Shown piece after piece: positions 9,950 through 21,146 of a DNA stretch of 64,000 nucleotides; position 1 is the first letter of the stretch, and every line of letters begins with the position of its first letter. The position numbers and the translations under genes are program-made. The DNA is from Phialophora verrucosa (lineage: Eukaryota > Ascomycota > Eurotiomycetes > Chaetothyriales > Herpotrichiellaceae). A model generated the notes under the pieces. That model was not told where the DNA came from. It saw only the letters and a program-made list of their open reading frames with translations, and did no database searches. The DNA lies in contig MSED01000008.1 in the NCBI GenBank assembly GCA_002099365.1, positions 930,001-994,000 on the forward strand, in the 5' to 3' direction.

Positions 9950-12900
9950 ATGGTCAAACTCTCGGCACGAGGCCGCGGCAATGCAACTGCTGCAGGCCGC
10001 GGTGGATACGCTGCCAGAGGTGGTGGTGACAGCGGCTTGTCGGGGAGAGCCAGCAGGAAGACTAGTGCCAGTAATGATGCTACGGCCAAGAGCAACAAAC
10101 GAAAACCAAAGAAGCCACCAAAGAAGACATCGCCGAAACACCCCACCGCCAGGGTAAGTCTTGAATCAATAGCACGAAGAGCTGGACTGAAAACGCTTCC
10201 AGAATGCTAGAAGAACCAAAACAACCAATGCGCAAGACAAACGGGCTAGGTCACCAGGCAATACGGATAAATATTCGAGCTTTCTCCTCTGTCACGAAAG
10301 TGAAGTGACTTGCGCAGCGTATCTATCATGCCCGACCATCAGAGATTTTCGAAATCTTGTTACCTCGCCACCAGTCCTTCGAGCATATGCGTACTATTTC
10401 CAATTTAACACTGGGCTCAGGCAGACGGCGATCCTGGATGCTATTTTCCAGTTTCTGAAGCGTGGGGGGAAAGTGGATCCAGTCGAGGAGACCAAGCAAT
10501 GGGAAGGGAACTTGACTGAGGGCGTTTCTCGTCGAGCATCAGATGTCGAAGATGAGGCGAATTTCGAGGCCGTTGCGAAAGTCATCGTTTGGTTGGTCTC
10601 ACATTTGGAAGCGTGCCAAAAATCTGGTACATTCGGACAGGATGAGAAAGACCACGCCCATAAGCTGTTCAGTGTCGTCACTCAAGAGCTCAAAGCAAAG
10701 GATCTCACCCATATCTCCCTGAAGATGCCACAGTTCAGTCTGGGGCCATTCCCACAATGGCACGAAACGGATCTCGAGAGATATAACCGGGGGCTTACAC
10801 TAATACGCCACTTGAAATTCCGACTTGCGCCATCCAAATGGAAGAAATTTCTGGATCCAACTGCCTTCGAGGACAAGGCTCTTGTAACGGACGAGCACAA
10901 GCCACTGTGGATGAAAGAGTCTGCAGTGGTAGACAAAAAACCAATGGATTTTATTGGAAATATCTCGAAGCGACCGCCTTTCACGCTTGAGTGGGTGATC
11001 CCAAGGAAGTCGGAACTCCGAGCTGACATCGATGATGGCATCCGAGTCATATCGGTCGCACGAATTCAAAAAGGTTGGCCCCAATACCACCCTTCCTACA
11101 GCACATTTCCCGCTGTCCGCGACGCGATACGCAGACAATTTCAACTACACCACCAGAAGCTCAAGCTCTCGAAGATTTCTCTCAAACACGAAGATGACGA
11201 GATCGTCCCTAAAGAGATCTGGCCTCCTAGTGATACTAGTCCAACTTGGGAGGAAATCCAGGCCGAGTTCGCCCACAACAACCCTGAGCAGTTCCATCTT
11301 ACTTTCCAGGCTGAAGAGCCCGAAGATGGTGACATTGAGGGGATGGCATACGAGACTGATGTTTTCGATCCTGAATTGCCGTTCAAGGGCATGGTCATGA
11401 AGGACCTGGAAGCGCTGCCAGAGTCCAAAGGCACGGCCCTGCCTGAGAATCCAGATCCGCTCGATGCTGCGGTGGAGGAGATAGCAATTGCACGGCGGAT
11501 CCTGCCCACAGCACCATCCGCCTCATCAGGCTGGGAGCTACAGTTTGCAGGCATGACAACAGAGGAAATCGTACGACGGCACGGCGGGTTTGACGTCAGA
11601 GATCCGTCTCAAATGAAGAAATGGCAGAAAAAAATGCTTGAAGAACTAGCTTTCGGAGCCAATTCGTCTTCGAAGGCGCAGAATGCTGGCTTGACTGAAG
11701 AGGAAAAGGCTGACATCCGTGCAAGCCATGTACAGCATTTCGATCGGGCAAGTTTCGCTCTGTTATTGCACGAAGGACTTTGCTGACATCTTGCAGGACC
11801 TCGAAGACCTCCCAGGCAATGAACAAGAAATGTTGGAGGCCTCCCGCCTTCAGAGCGCATTCTCTGGCGGACTTGAACAGTTGGGCCCACACCTCGAAAC
11901 GGCTGCTTTGGCGCTGGGTTATGAAAAGATAGAACGTCATACATCAGAAGAAGAAAAGGAGCTAATGATGATCGCCGGCCTATATAGATCAACCGTCCTT
12001 CCAGGCCGACCGCCATTGTTTCCATGGCAAGTCAACGGCGTTGCTTGGCTATTGCAACGAACATGTGGACACATCCCGTCAACAGGCTACCCGGCAAGCT
12101 ACCTCCAACGCCCAGATGTGCAACAAGCCCTTCACAGCCTAAGTGACAGCGTCAAAACTGGTGGTGGTATCGTCAGCGACTCGACCGGGCTTGGCAAAAC
12201 TCGACTCCTTCTTGCGTTTCTCGATCATCTAGCAGCCTTCAGCCCCGATCCCAGCGATGGGTGCTACCGTCCGCTGATCCTCTTTTGCCCCGCAAACCTC
12301 ATTGTGCATTGGGGGAAAGAAATCAACAATTGGCCAGGACTTCAGGTTATCATTGCGTACGGGGAACCTTCGGACATGGTCGACTCCCTGAAGCACACTG
12401 TTATGACCAAAAAGGTGATGGAAATGTTGCCAATTATCGACTCGAAGGGCTTTCCGGCTCGCTTGCGGAAAATGCTCGATTCCAAATCACGAAACACTCG
12501 AAGGACGATAATCATGACTTCCTACAACACTGGGGTGTCGCGCCTTTTGCTTACGGAGAACCCGCTCACAGCTCGGCTCCCAGATTACTTTTGGGGTATC
12601 ATCGGCGACGAAAGTCACATGTGGAAAAATAACCATACCTATCGCCATACCTTAGCGAGGTTGACCAAATCCGAATTTTGCATTGGCATGACAGCGACTC
12701 CAATGCTGCATACTGTCAAAGACATCATTCCACAACTCATGCTGATATCAGATCGAGCTCTGGCAGCCCTTCCAACCGACATGGAAGGCGAGCGGCAAAG
12801 ATTAGAAGGACTTCAAGACGACGAGTTCTGGCAGTCAATGGAGCATCTCCCATCAACTTCACCTCTGCTCGTACTTGCTCTTAATGAGGCACGTGTGGAG

Positions 12901-15336
12901 CGGTTACTACAGAAAGTCAAAGAGATGCCACAGCAAAAGAAAACTAGCAACGCGGCCAAGTACTTCTCCTTAGTGGAGAACCTCGCCTTGCTGAAGCGAA
13001 CAGGAGTTTCAAAGATCCCCATCAATGCAAAGGAGGTTCTGGACATGACAGCAATCGGGCATGGCCATGACATTTTGACCATACAGACAAAATTTACAGC
13101 TGACGAAGCTGTGGTGTACCAGTATTTTCATGCCAAATCTGCCAGGTAAGTTGAAGTTGGGTGCTTGGTCGAAGTGATTCAGACTAACGATCGGGCAGCG
13201 AGTTTGAAGAGGCCATCAGCAAGCACCTGCGCGGCTCGAAAGACCAATCACGAGCTAACCGTCCGACTCACCCAGCTTCCAAATCATTCTTCAAGTATCC
13301 AATCTCAGAGCTTAGACGCTTGCGGATTGCCGCGGCTTCTGTTCAGCTTGCAAAATATAATGCAAAGCAAGAGCGGCTTGGAAGGGGGACCAGAGTCTCA
13401 GAGATGGACGAGTTTAGGAACAATGATCGCCTGGTCTCGTACTTCATCAAGACTATCTGGAATCCTGACAACGACGGGGATCTCACGACACGGGAAGACG
13501 AGATCAGATTTCTGGCGTGGGGCTGTCCAGCATTACGGCAGATGGCTCGTCTTCTACTTGACACGAAATTCAAGGATGGCTCCAAATTACTTGTGTGCGA
13601 ACAAACACCAGTGGTTGGTACATTCTACGAGATGGTCCTACGCCATCTTTACATTGATGCACGGCTAATCCACGCACAACTTTCCACTCGGGAAAGAGCG
13701 GACATCTGTGATTCGTTTCAAGAGAATCCAAACAAAGCTGAGGTCGCCATCATCATGTACGACGTGTCCAGTCAAGGGTTGAACCTGCAGAAACGCTGCC
13801 ACACAGTTTTCACTGCTTTCCCAGCACGAAATTATTCGCTGGAGGCTCAAGGGTTTGGTCGCTGTATCAGAGTATGTTCACCTTCGAACTTTGAGGCCTT
13901 TCTGACTGTAGCAGATTACCCAGAAACGTCGAGTCGAGGTCTATCGAAATGAAGGCTACAACAGTCATCATACTTTTTGCCTGTCCCAGCAGACCGACCG
14001 CATTACGCTGGAACTTGCAAGGAGAGCCCAACGACCAGATGTACAAGAGTCGATTGTGGAAAGCCTAAACCTCCGTAACGGAGCTATTCAGAGATACAAA
14101 ACGAGTGAAGGTTACAAGAAAAAGCTGGAAGCCCTTCAAGCGAAGCTGTCGCAGGTCCCTCTCCCAGAGGAACAAGCATCCGGTTCTGACCGTGCCAAAG
14201 ATAAGACGCCAGAGCTACCTGCAAGCGATACCGCCACAGAAAATACCGGCGAAGCAATGGACGTGGATGACGCAGCGGCTTCTATCGCATCAGAAGGCCA
14301 TCCTGCTATTGACGAGCAGTCCAAGAACAAAGATTCGGGACTGGCAGGTGCTGGCTCGACGTATGATGAGGCTACTGCAGGAATCCATCGGTCCGCGACC
14401 AAGACAAAATCTGGCAGAAAGGTTTTGCAGCCCAAAAGATTTGAAGATAAGGTCTATCGCAAAGGCAGTCGAGATGAATCTGGTGAGCAAGAAGAGCATT
14501 TGGATGCTCAAGCCACTCGATACCGCGACCGACGAAACCCAGATGCCCATTTTCAAGCCCTCGATGCAGAGGCTGGGGGTGGCTGTTTTCACCCGGAACA
14601 CAAATCTGACGAAGACCCTCTCAGTGAGCCTAGTGATGACGGCATACAGTCTGACACCGAGCATGACGATGACGACGAGGAATCCAAGAGTGGCGATGGC
14701 AATGAGAAAGATAACACCGCGAGGAAAAAGACTGGAAGCCCTGCATCAGAAACGAGCTCTCTCACCTCTGACACAGATCACGATCAGGACCTTGACCAGG
14801 AATTTGGAGACGATGTGACCGAAGGATCCGCAAGCGATACTGATGACACTGACTCAGACTTCGAGGCCCTTGACTCCGACGACGAAAGCGTGGTTGGCAA
14901 GAAGCTGGAGACAAGGAAGGCTGAGGGCAACAGAGAGGCATCTGAGGCTGAGAACGACGAAGACGATCCAGAGATCCTCACACGGCGGCTTGGGAACATC
15001 TTGTCGCCGGCGTCAATTATGCAGCGACACCTTGGACCAGCAGACGCACTTTTGCAGCATCTCAACAGCATCGACTGCGAGCGTGTCTACACGGTCGAAG
15101 ATCTCGAAGACCCAGAGGTCCTCATGGACGGGTTGAGAGTCCTTTACAACCGGAGAATGGGGAAGGCGACAGATGAAGTTGTCACGAGCATACACGTGAA
15201 CTATGATCAGCTCACCCCAAAGCGACGCCAGGAGATTGTTGCAGAATTCGAGACGGAATTAGGAGACGCCAAGAGACTTGCCCGAGAAGCAGGCTTAATT
15301 CCAGAGGAGAGCAAAGGAAAGCGGAAGCGCAAATGA
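9950..15336 (+). CDS. SNF2-like DExH helicase/ATPase, large nuclear protein
   Basis: Five exons: 9950-10153, 10203-11747, 11797-13145, 13199-13871 and 13915-15336, joining into 1730 residues with an open frame across every junction. Intron 2 (11748-11796) has a GC donor (GG|GCAAGT) with branch CTGAC and a TTGCAG end. The N-terminus is Arg-Gly-rich then Lys-rich. The helicase core shows Walker A DSTGLGKT (about 711-718), DESH (about 854-857), motif III GMTATPM, and motif VI GFGRCIRITQ across the exon 4/5 junction. Superfamily-2 SNF2-type enzymes use ATP to translocate on DNA and remodel chromatin or displace proteins. The C-terminal 400 residues are acidic and disordered with long Asp/Glu/Ser stretches, ending in basic KGKRKRK. 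No bromo-, chromo- or RING domain was seen. Many filamentous fungi carry divergent SNF2-like proteins of this kind; the specific role is unknown. Confidence 0.8.
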
Positions 15337-15997
15337 TCAATTCGCCCAAGGATCGTCTCATACTTGGAAGTGCTTTGGAGAATTGGAGAATTGCTACATG
15401 GATACCGGGGGCTACTTGTATGCAGAGACACTCTGGTCTCACGGTGGATAGCACATCTGGGTCAGGATTGGCGGGTGGCTCGCTGCCATCTCTTGCTGGG
15501 CAGCGGAGCATCGAGAGCAAGCAGCAGCCACACGACGTAACGTGAGGGACCAAATATTGGGCCAGTCCGAGCTTCAGTGATCATTGGTGTAGCACTGGAC
15601 AACATAGTCAGGGCTCGAGACCTAGCTAGGATATGGAGCTGCCACATTATCCTCTCGCCTCGCAGATGAGAGGAGCCTCTGTATGCAGTCAAAGCTCAAT
15701 GCCGAGCGTTGACTTGCAGCCGCACAATCCTAGGCAAAACAACTCTTAAAAGTCACCGCCCGTGTCCTCGATTCATCGTAGAGTATGTAGGACCTGTCTT
15801 GTCTTTACCCCCTTCACAGCGACTCTCAGTACGAGGTCGCGCCCGCTTCGTTCGCTTTCCATAATGGGCTAACTTCCCCTGCCCCGCTAGGTTGTCATTG
15901 GTCAGCCTTCACACTAGTCTAGCGTCCGCCAAGACCCACTAAGCGCTCAATAAATACGTAGATATAAATCAATACCCCAAAATTTAGGTATAAAATC
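15337..15997. other. Intergenic region, no gene seen
   Basis: About 660 bp between the helicase stop and the tRNA gene. It becomes AT-rich from about 15945 and ends with a TATA-like motif before the tRNA. Confidence 0.45.
15989..15996 (+). promoter_or_regulatory. TATA-like element upstream of the tRNA gene
   Basis: TATAAAAT ends 2 bp before the first nucleotide of the tRNA, within an AT-rich stretch. Its placement is closer to the gene than the usual minus 25-30 position, so a role in TFIIIB placement is only possible, and transcription may begin downstream or at another site. Another AT-rich element (ATATAAAT) lies at 15962-15969, about 29-36 bp upstream. Confidence 0.3.
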
Positions 15998-16180
15998 AGC
16001 AACGTGGCGCAGCGGAAGCGTGAGTACAATCTTGCAACACCAAATCGGGCTAGCTAACACGTGACGAGGCGCCGGGCTCATACCTTACGTAATCACCCGG
16101 AGGACCTTGGATCGAAGTGAGTATCAATTTCTGAGATTGCCAGAATAAAAAGCTAATGTGTGGAAGACCAAGCGTTGCTA
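15998..16180 (+). tRNA. Initiator tRNA-Met (CAT) gene with three introns
   Basis: Exonic parts 15998-16019, 16069-16082, 16095-16116 and 16167-16180 add up to 72 nt, the length of the yeast initiator tRNA including A73. Acceptor AGCAACG pairs fully with CGTTGCT; D-stem GCGC/GCGC; anticodon stem CCGGG/CCCGG around loop CTCATAA; T-stem CTTGG/CCAAG around loop ATCGAAA. Initiator hallmarks are all present: A1:U72, three G:C pairs (29-31:39-41), and A54/A60 in the T-loop. Intron 2 (16083-16094, 12 nt) is at the canonical 37/38 site. Intron 1 (16020-16068, 49 nt, inside the D-stem) and intron 3 (16117-16166, 50 nt, inside the T-loop) are at non-canonical sites, start with GTGAGT, contain CTAAC or CTAAT 10-11 nt before the end, and end in AG. 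Uninterrupted, the gene cannot fold as a tRNA. Perfect pairing of widely separated halves argues against a pseudogene. Confidence 0.88.
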
Positions 16181-16867
16181 TCAAATCTCTTTTTGGCCTT
16201 TTCGGCCTTTTCGAACAACGTGCAGCTTTTTCCTCTAACGGGAAGGTTAGGCGGGTAAAGTGGGGCAAGATATGTCTTGGCAACGCTTCACTCCTCATTA
16301 CAGTACTACAACTCAACGATCCGCATCCGCCAGGATGGAAGGTACACAGATTCATACCGAGCTCCTGGACATGGGCGAGTGGAGAGGCCTTGTATCTACG
16401 AATATTCAGTTTGCGTCGATGAGCAAACCCACTAATGTGTTAGAGAAGAAGAAGGGAGGCAGTGCTCCGAAAGACCACGAAGCCGGCGTAGATCAGGAGG
16501 TTCGAAGGTTCACCGTGATCTTCTTAAGCTAATGAAAATACAAATGCATGCGTTCGGTCCCTCGGTACTTTCATATGTTTACCATACTACGGTGTGTTAT
16601 TGGTTTAGAAACGCACGACGGCACGTTCTGCTCTTCAGACTGATTGACTTGATATAGCCACTAAGCTTCTTTTGGAGCTGTACTAGTGGTAGCTGGTATT
16701 TTTTCTCACCTCCAAATTTGTATTCTGCCTCACCTCACTTCGGTTCCCTGCAAAGCGATCCTGCCAGACAAACCAATTTCTGCATTCCAAGTGAAGACAA
16801 AACTTTGAGTCGATAATGCCTGTCGAGCCGTCGAAGCGATTTTATCGACCGATTAAAATTTGCCCGA
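16181..16867. other. Intergenic region between tRNA and RRN6
   Basis: About 690 bp. An open frame of 90 codons (16260-16532) occurs here but has no recognisable motif or clear coding bias; I do not call it a gene. The rest should contain the RRN6 promoter. Confidence 0.4.
16190..16194 (+). terminator. Pol III terminator (T5)
   Basis: A run of five T residues 10 nt after the discriminator base A73 of the initiator tRNA, at the usual distance for an RNA polymerase III stop. Further T4 runs follow at 16198 and 16207. This supports a complete 183-nt tRNA transcription unit rather than a fragment. Confidence 0.75.
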
Positions 16868-19800
16868 ATGGCTGATGCTCGACGAACCAGACACCACACG
16901 CACGAAACAAATGCCCTCAGCTATGGACATCTTGGTACTGCCACTTATGATGAGCACAACCACAATTGGACGTTCATGCGGCAGCTACGGGGTGAACGAG
17001 ATCCTAGGGAGGATCAGCAGAATGTAGTTCAACATGGTTCACCCTATTTTCAACTTGTCGACGAAAGGACTTTAGATTGTGAGGCAGAAATTCCGAAATG
17101 GTACAGTCCAGCCGGGCTGCGCTCGACCAACGGTGGAGGGTCGCAAAACACTTTTCTCAAAAACGTTGCAGATGCCGCTTTGGCCTTGACAGATCTCTCA
17201 ATTTCAGCGCCCATATCGGAGGGACAACAAGATAATACGAAGGAGAGAATGTCTTTCGTGAGTGCTCTAGCCTTAGGGCACGCTCGACCTCCACCTGAAT
17301 CTGGCATGGGCGACAATGATCCAACGACTCTCATCGTCGCAGTCGCGGCCGAATCACACAAACAGACCCTTCGTCTGCTCGGGTTCGAGCCATGCCAGGT
17401 TACAGTTCGCAACGATGCGGGCCTGCGGGATTTGTGCACGCTCCCGTCCGTTACGAATCGGATTATTGGCCACTGGTGCGAGTCGGCCGATCGTATACTT
17501 CAGGTATCTTCTGCGAATCAAGCCAAGGGTACACAATTCCTCGTTGTCAAGCCGAGTGGAACGACGATCCTACGTCCTACGTCAGTTGACCCGGCACGAG
17601 ACCCGTTGGCTTCGAAATCTACGGTCATTTCTGCAGACATCCTCCTTGATGCCTGCCCAGTTGTCACCATACCGACATCTAGGACAGGAGGGAGTCCCCA
17701 TGTTCATGCTGCATTTAATCCTCGAGATGAGAACTCGGTGGCGATTGTTGATTCATCCGGCTGGTGGAGTGTCTGGAAACTTACACGCAGCAAAGCAAGA
17801 TCTGCCCGTACACTCTACGAGATCCATCTGCAAAGGTCAAATAATCTGATCCCCACCGGCCAAGAGTCTCCTTTTACCACGGACACAATGCGCGGAGACG
17901 GATGGCATCAAGTCTGTTGGTTTACCGGCTCGCCAGGTAGTCGAGAACGTCTTCTTGTCTGCGGTCGGCGCACAGCTGCAGTTTTTGACCAAGGAGGGCA
18001 GTCTTTGGGTCAAATAGACATGCGCCTGGGACCGACGTCTGATCAAAACATGGTCCTTGAGGTCAAGAACAGCCAACGTCGAGGAGATCTCGTACTTGTC
18101 TTGAGTACCTCACGTCTGATGATTTTCAGTTCGACTAACGGTACCTGGAAAGAGAGGGGTCCGATCGAGGCACTTGAACTGGTGTGTTCCTGGAATCACT
18201 TCCGAGATCGAGCCGATGGACGTCTGCGGATGAGTATCGTTGAATTTTCGAGATGTATGTGCACTCCACTGCGAGCAAAATCGAGACTGATTTCCAGCGT
18301 CAGATTCTATGGTATTGGTATACTCCCCAAGCAGCCAGATGGCCGTCATATACCGCTTTGGGTACGAGCCCTTGAACTCAAATGTTGTTTCTCTTCAAGA
18401 TCCCTCAACCTTTCAGTTGCCGCATCAGCTTACGAAACGAATGAACGACGTCTGCGACATTGCCCTATGCCCAGTGAACTTCTCCGTCCAAAACCAGCCT
18501 TCCAACGCGGTCGCCTATGGTCTCGTCAAGCTCATCGCCTACACCAATAATGGCGAAATAATCGACGCGATTTATAAGTATAACCTACCAGAGGTTACTG
18601 ATGCCCAAGAACCGACTAAAGGTCTTCCAGTTCTGGCATTCCGCCGAATGTCCGCTTCAACCCAACGAAGCGCCAAATACGTCACAACGGATGACCTGGA
18701 TGATTTCATTGTTTCAGATGTTATAGAAGCCGGCCTGGCCACTGTGCCAGCAGATAGTGCGCAAAAGGTTGCAAATGATCCCACCTCTATTACGTTACAT
18801 TTTCGGAGTTGGCAGCGTCTTCTGGATCATCTAGTGATCAAGGACAGAAAGAATGAACATATACCTTTTGGAGCCTGTCTGCAGCAGGCTGTCGAACTAT
18901 TCGAACAACTACGGGGCGAGAGTGAAGCAACTTGCGTTCGCCTAATCGCAGACCTCGTCGACCGTTGTAAAGTACTGGATGTGGAAGAAGACTCTCAACG
19001 CCTGGAAAGATGGCTCGATATGTTCGCGCTGCGTGACGACTTAGCCACCGAGTTTGTCGCCTTTCCTGCTCTCCCGGATAAATCACAATATCGCTTGGTC
19101 AGTTACTACAACGAGCTGGTCAGTACCTACGTCGAGTCACTGCCCGATCAACTCACAGATCGCCATCGAGTGAACCGGGAGCGGTTGGTGCGCCAGGTTG
19201 TTGGTCCAGCGGTGTTCGGGACCCTCATGCTGCAGACTAGGCGGCCTATCGAACCCATAGAGTCTCCACAACCTGTATCAGCATCGATCCTTCCATCACC
19301 AGGGCTCGGTTCGGACGATCAAGAGCAGTCACAGAGCTCGGCGCCTGAAACTCCTGTGTCCAACGAGGAGCCAGCAGTGGAACGTCTACGACAATATACC
19401 GCATTCACACACCAGGTACCACCCCTGTTACTCGACCGTAACACTGGCATCTCAGCTGTAATGGGCCATCTTCCCCTATCAATCGAAGAAGACCCTGCCG
19501 ACTACTCTTACCCAGAGACGAATCAGAGACTCAAACTGGTACAGGAGCAACTTGCCTCCGAATCGCTAGACCCGAAGCAGAGGGATAAAGCACTCAAATC
19601 TGCAGCCCGGCTGCGGCGCCAGATGGAAAGGAGACTTTTGATGAGTCACGAAGCAAGGCTGCAACGGACATTGCTGCCTAGCATTCGGCCTGGGACAGAG
19701 TTGTCTAATCTGCCAGAAAGGGAAGTGCAAAGCAGTCAAGCTGCTGCACCCGGCGTGGGTCATTTCTCCAGTCAAGGGCGGGACATTATGCCAGGCTTGA

Positions 19801-19880
19801 CCATGACACAGCCTGAGAGAGGAACCTATGGCACCAGGCAAGCAGGGAAGAAAGGCAAGAAGAGGCGTGCTGGCTTTTAG
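16868..19880 (+). CDS. RRN6: RNA polymerase I core factor subunit, RRN6-like
   Basis: Two exons, 16868-18254 and 18298-19880, joined across a 43-nt intron (GTATGT...CAG), giving 989 residues. The N-terminus contains LSYGHLGTATYDEHNHNWTF, resembling the opening motif of fungal Rrn6, a subunit of the Pol I core factor (with Rrn7 and Rrn11) that recruits Pol I to the rDNA promoter in the nucleolus. Residues about 50-450 contain repeated beta-strand segments (HVHAAFNPRDENSVAIVDSS, WWSVWKL, LLVCGRRTAAVFD) as expected of a beta-propeller. The following helical region and the basic C-terminal tail (GTRQAGKKGKKRRAGF) also fit. The two open frames overlap by about 240 bp, and only this splice joins them in phase. 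The assignment rests on remembered family features, so a different WD-like nuclear protein cannot be excluded. Confidence 0.72.
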
Positions 19881-20461
19881 GTGAGCTGGGGGTTGGCCGT
19901 GCCAAGCCTTCCCCGGATTTTGGATTGTCCATGTTCCGAGCAGGTGCCGCGCCCCGAACGCTGAGTGGGCCGCACTTGGCCTCAGGAGTGCGGAGAAGGG
20001 TGGGAAGAGCAAGCTGACAGGGCGCTCCGGGCGCTGAGTGGAGGAAGGTGGTGGATGAGGTGCCTGTCGCGTGAGGACTCGTGGGACTGTCCTGTGATGT
20101 ACCCAGTAGATCTTGCTCAGCTTCGTGTCAGTTGACTCGGATGAACTGGGTTGCCTCGTACCTCTCCTGCCATCTACCCCTCAATTGAACTTCACCCGTC
20201 CAACCTCTCTCCCCTTGACTCTCCCCTCCTCCCACCTTCTTCATCCCACCATTCTACCGCACTGTCTCGAAAGTCTCTTGCAGAAGAACTCACCCTCCAT
20301 CAAGCACCTGATCCCTTCGGCTCAACTATTGGTTCCTGGTAAGTCTCACTCCAACCTCACAACTGGCCGCATGTCTTCTACCACCCATTGCTCACCATTC
20401 TAACCCTGCTCCTACGTAGACTACGCACCCTCTCCCGCAACCTCAACCTGCTACTGTCAAC
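19881..20461. other. Intergenic region and leader of the small lysine-rich gene
   Basis: About 580 bp. The second half is C/T-rich (20160-20330), typical of fungal promoters and leaders. A probable 5'-UTR intron lies at 20339-20419: donor GTAAGT, branch CTAAC at about 20399, acceptor TAG. Confidence 0.5.
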
Positions 20462-21146
20462 ATGTCCGCAGACACATCAGATCTGACAAAGGTCGACTCT
20501 GCCATTGCCGGCGTCGATACAACCGCCGCCAAGGATGGAGCCAAGGAGACCAAACGAAGAACAACGTCAAGTGCTCCTGGTGTGATGAACATCAATGACC
20601 TTGGTACGCTTGATGAGCTACAACCCTGTCACACTAGCTGACGCACCGGAAAGAGAAAGAAGGAACAAAGATCGCCGTCTCGCCCGAAACACAGAAGACC
20701 GGATGGTATGGACTCAATTGACTCTTACCTCTGCCAACCAAGCTCACTGACACAATCTAGGAAACTCAACACGTCGCCTTCCACAATCGAAGATGCCTCA
20801 ATCCTGAAGAAGCCGCTTACCGCTCCACCTGTCAAGAAGATTGACCTTCACTTCCCGCTGGGCCTCGAGGTCACTGCACGGAACTTGAAAGGTGTAACGA
20901 TAAAAGATGCTCTGGATGCCATTCACAAGCAATTCAAAAAGAAGGTGGGAATATTCCAACATACTTATCCTGGACAGCAAAGACTGATGTAAAAACATGT
21001 AGGCCGACGACGAGCTGGAAGAGCCATACCTGAAAGGCTTCGAATGGGATCCCGAGGAGTCATGGACAAGACTCAAGGTTCACACCCAGAAAGAAGGTCT
21101 CCCAGCTGGCGGCAAGAAGTCCAAGAAGAAGGGTGGTGACGAGTGA
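20462..21146 (+). CDS. Small conserved-looking protein, possibly DUF6699-like
   Basis: Four exons: 20462-20603, 20654-20705, 20761-20944 and 21003-21146, giving 173 residues. Splice junctions keep one open frame; intron 1 ends in AAG, the others in TAG. The N-terminal 45 residues are polar and disordered. Residues about 80-150 look folded: LHFPLGLEVTARNLKGVTIK, then DALDAIHKQF and FEWDPEESWTRLKVH. The strand-strand-helix order with a tail of tryptophan-containing strands resembles fungal DUF6699-type domains, but I give this only as a possibility. The C-terminus is lysine-rich (GGKKSKKKGGDE). A leader intron upstream (20339-20419) fits an expressed gene. Function unknown. Confidence 0.68.

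Noticed and set aside
15998..16180. Reading the interrupted tRNA as a pseudogene
   Set aside because: All four stems pair perfectly across the interruptions and the terminator is intact; decay would have broken some of these.
16260..16532. A 90-codon frame after the tRNA gene
   Set aside because: No motif, non-conserved look, and starts within the tRNA downstream region.
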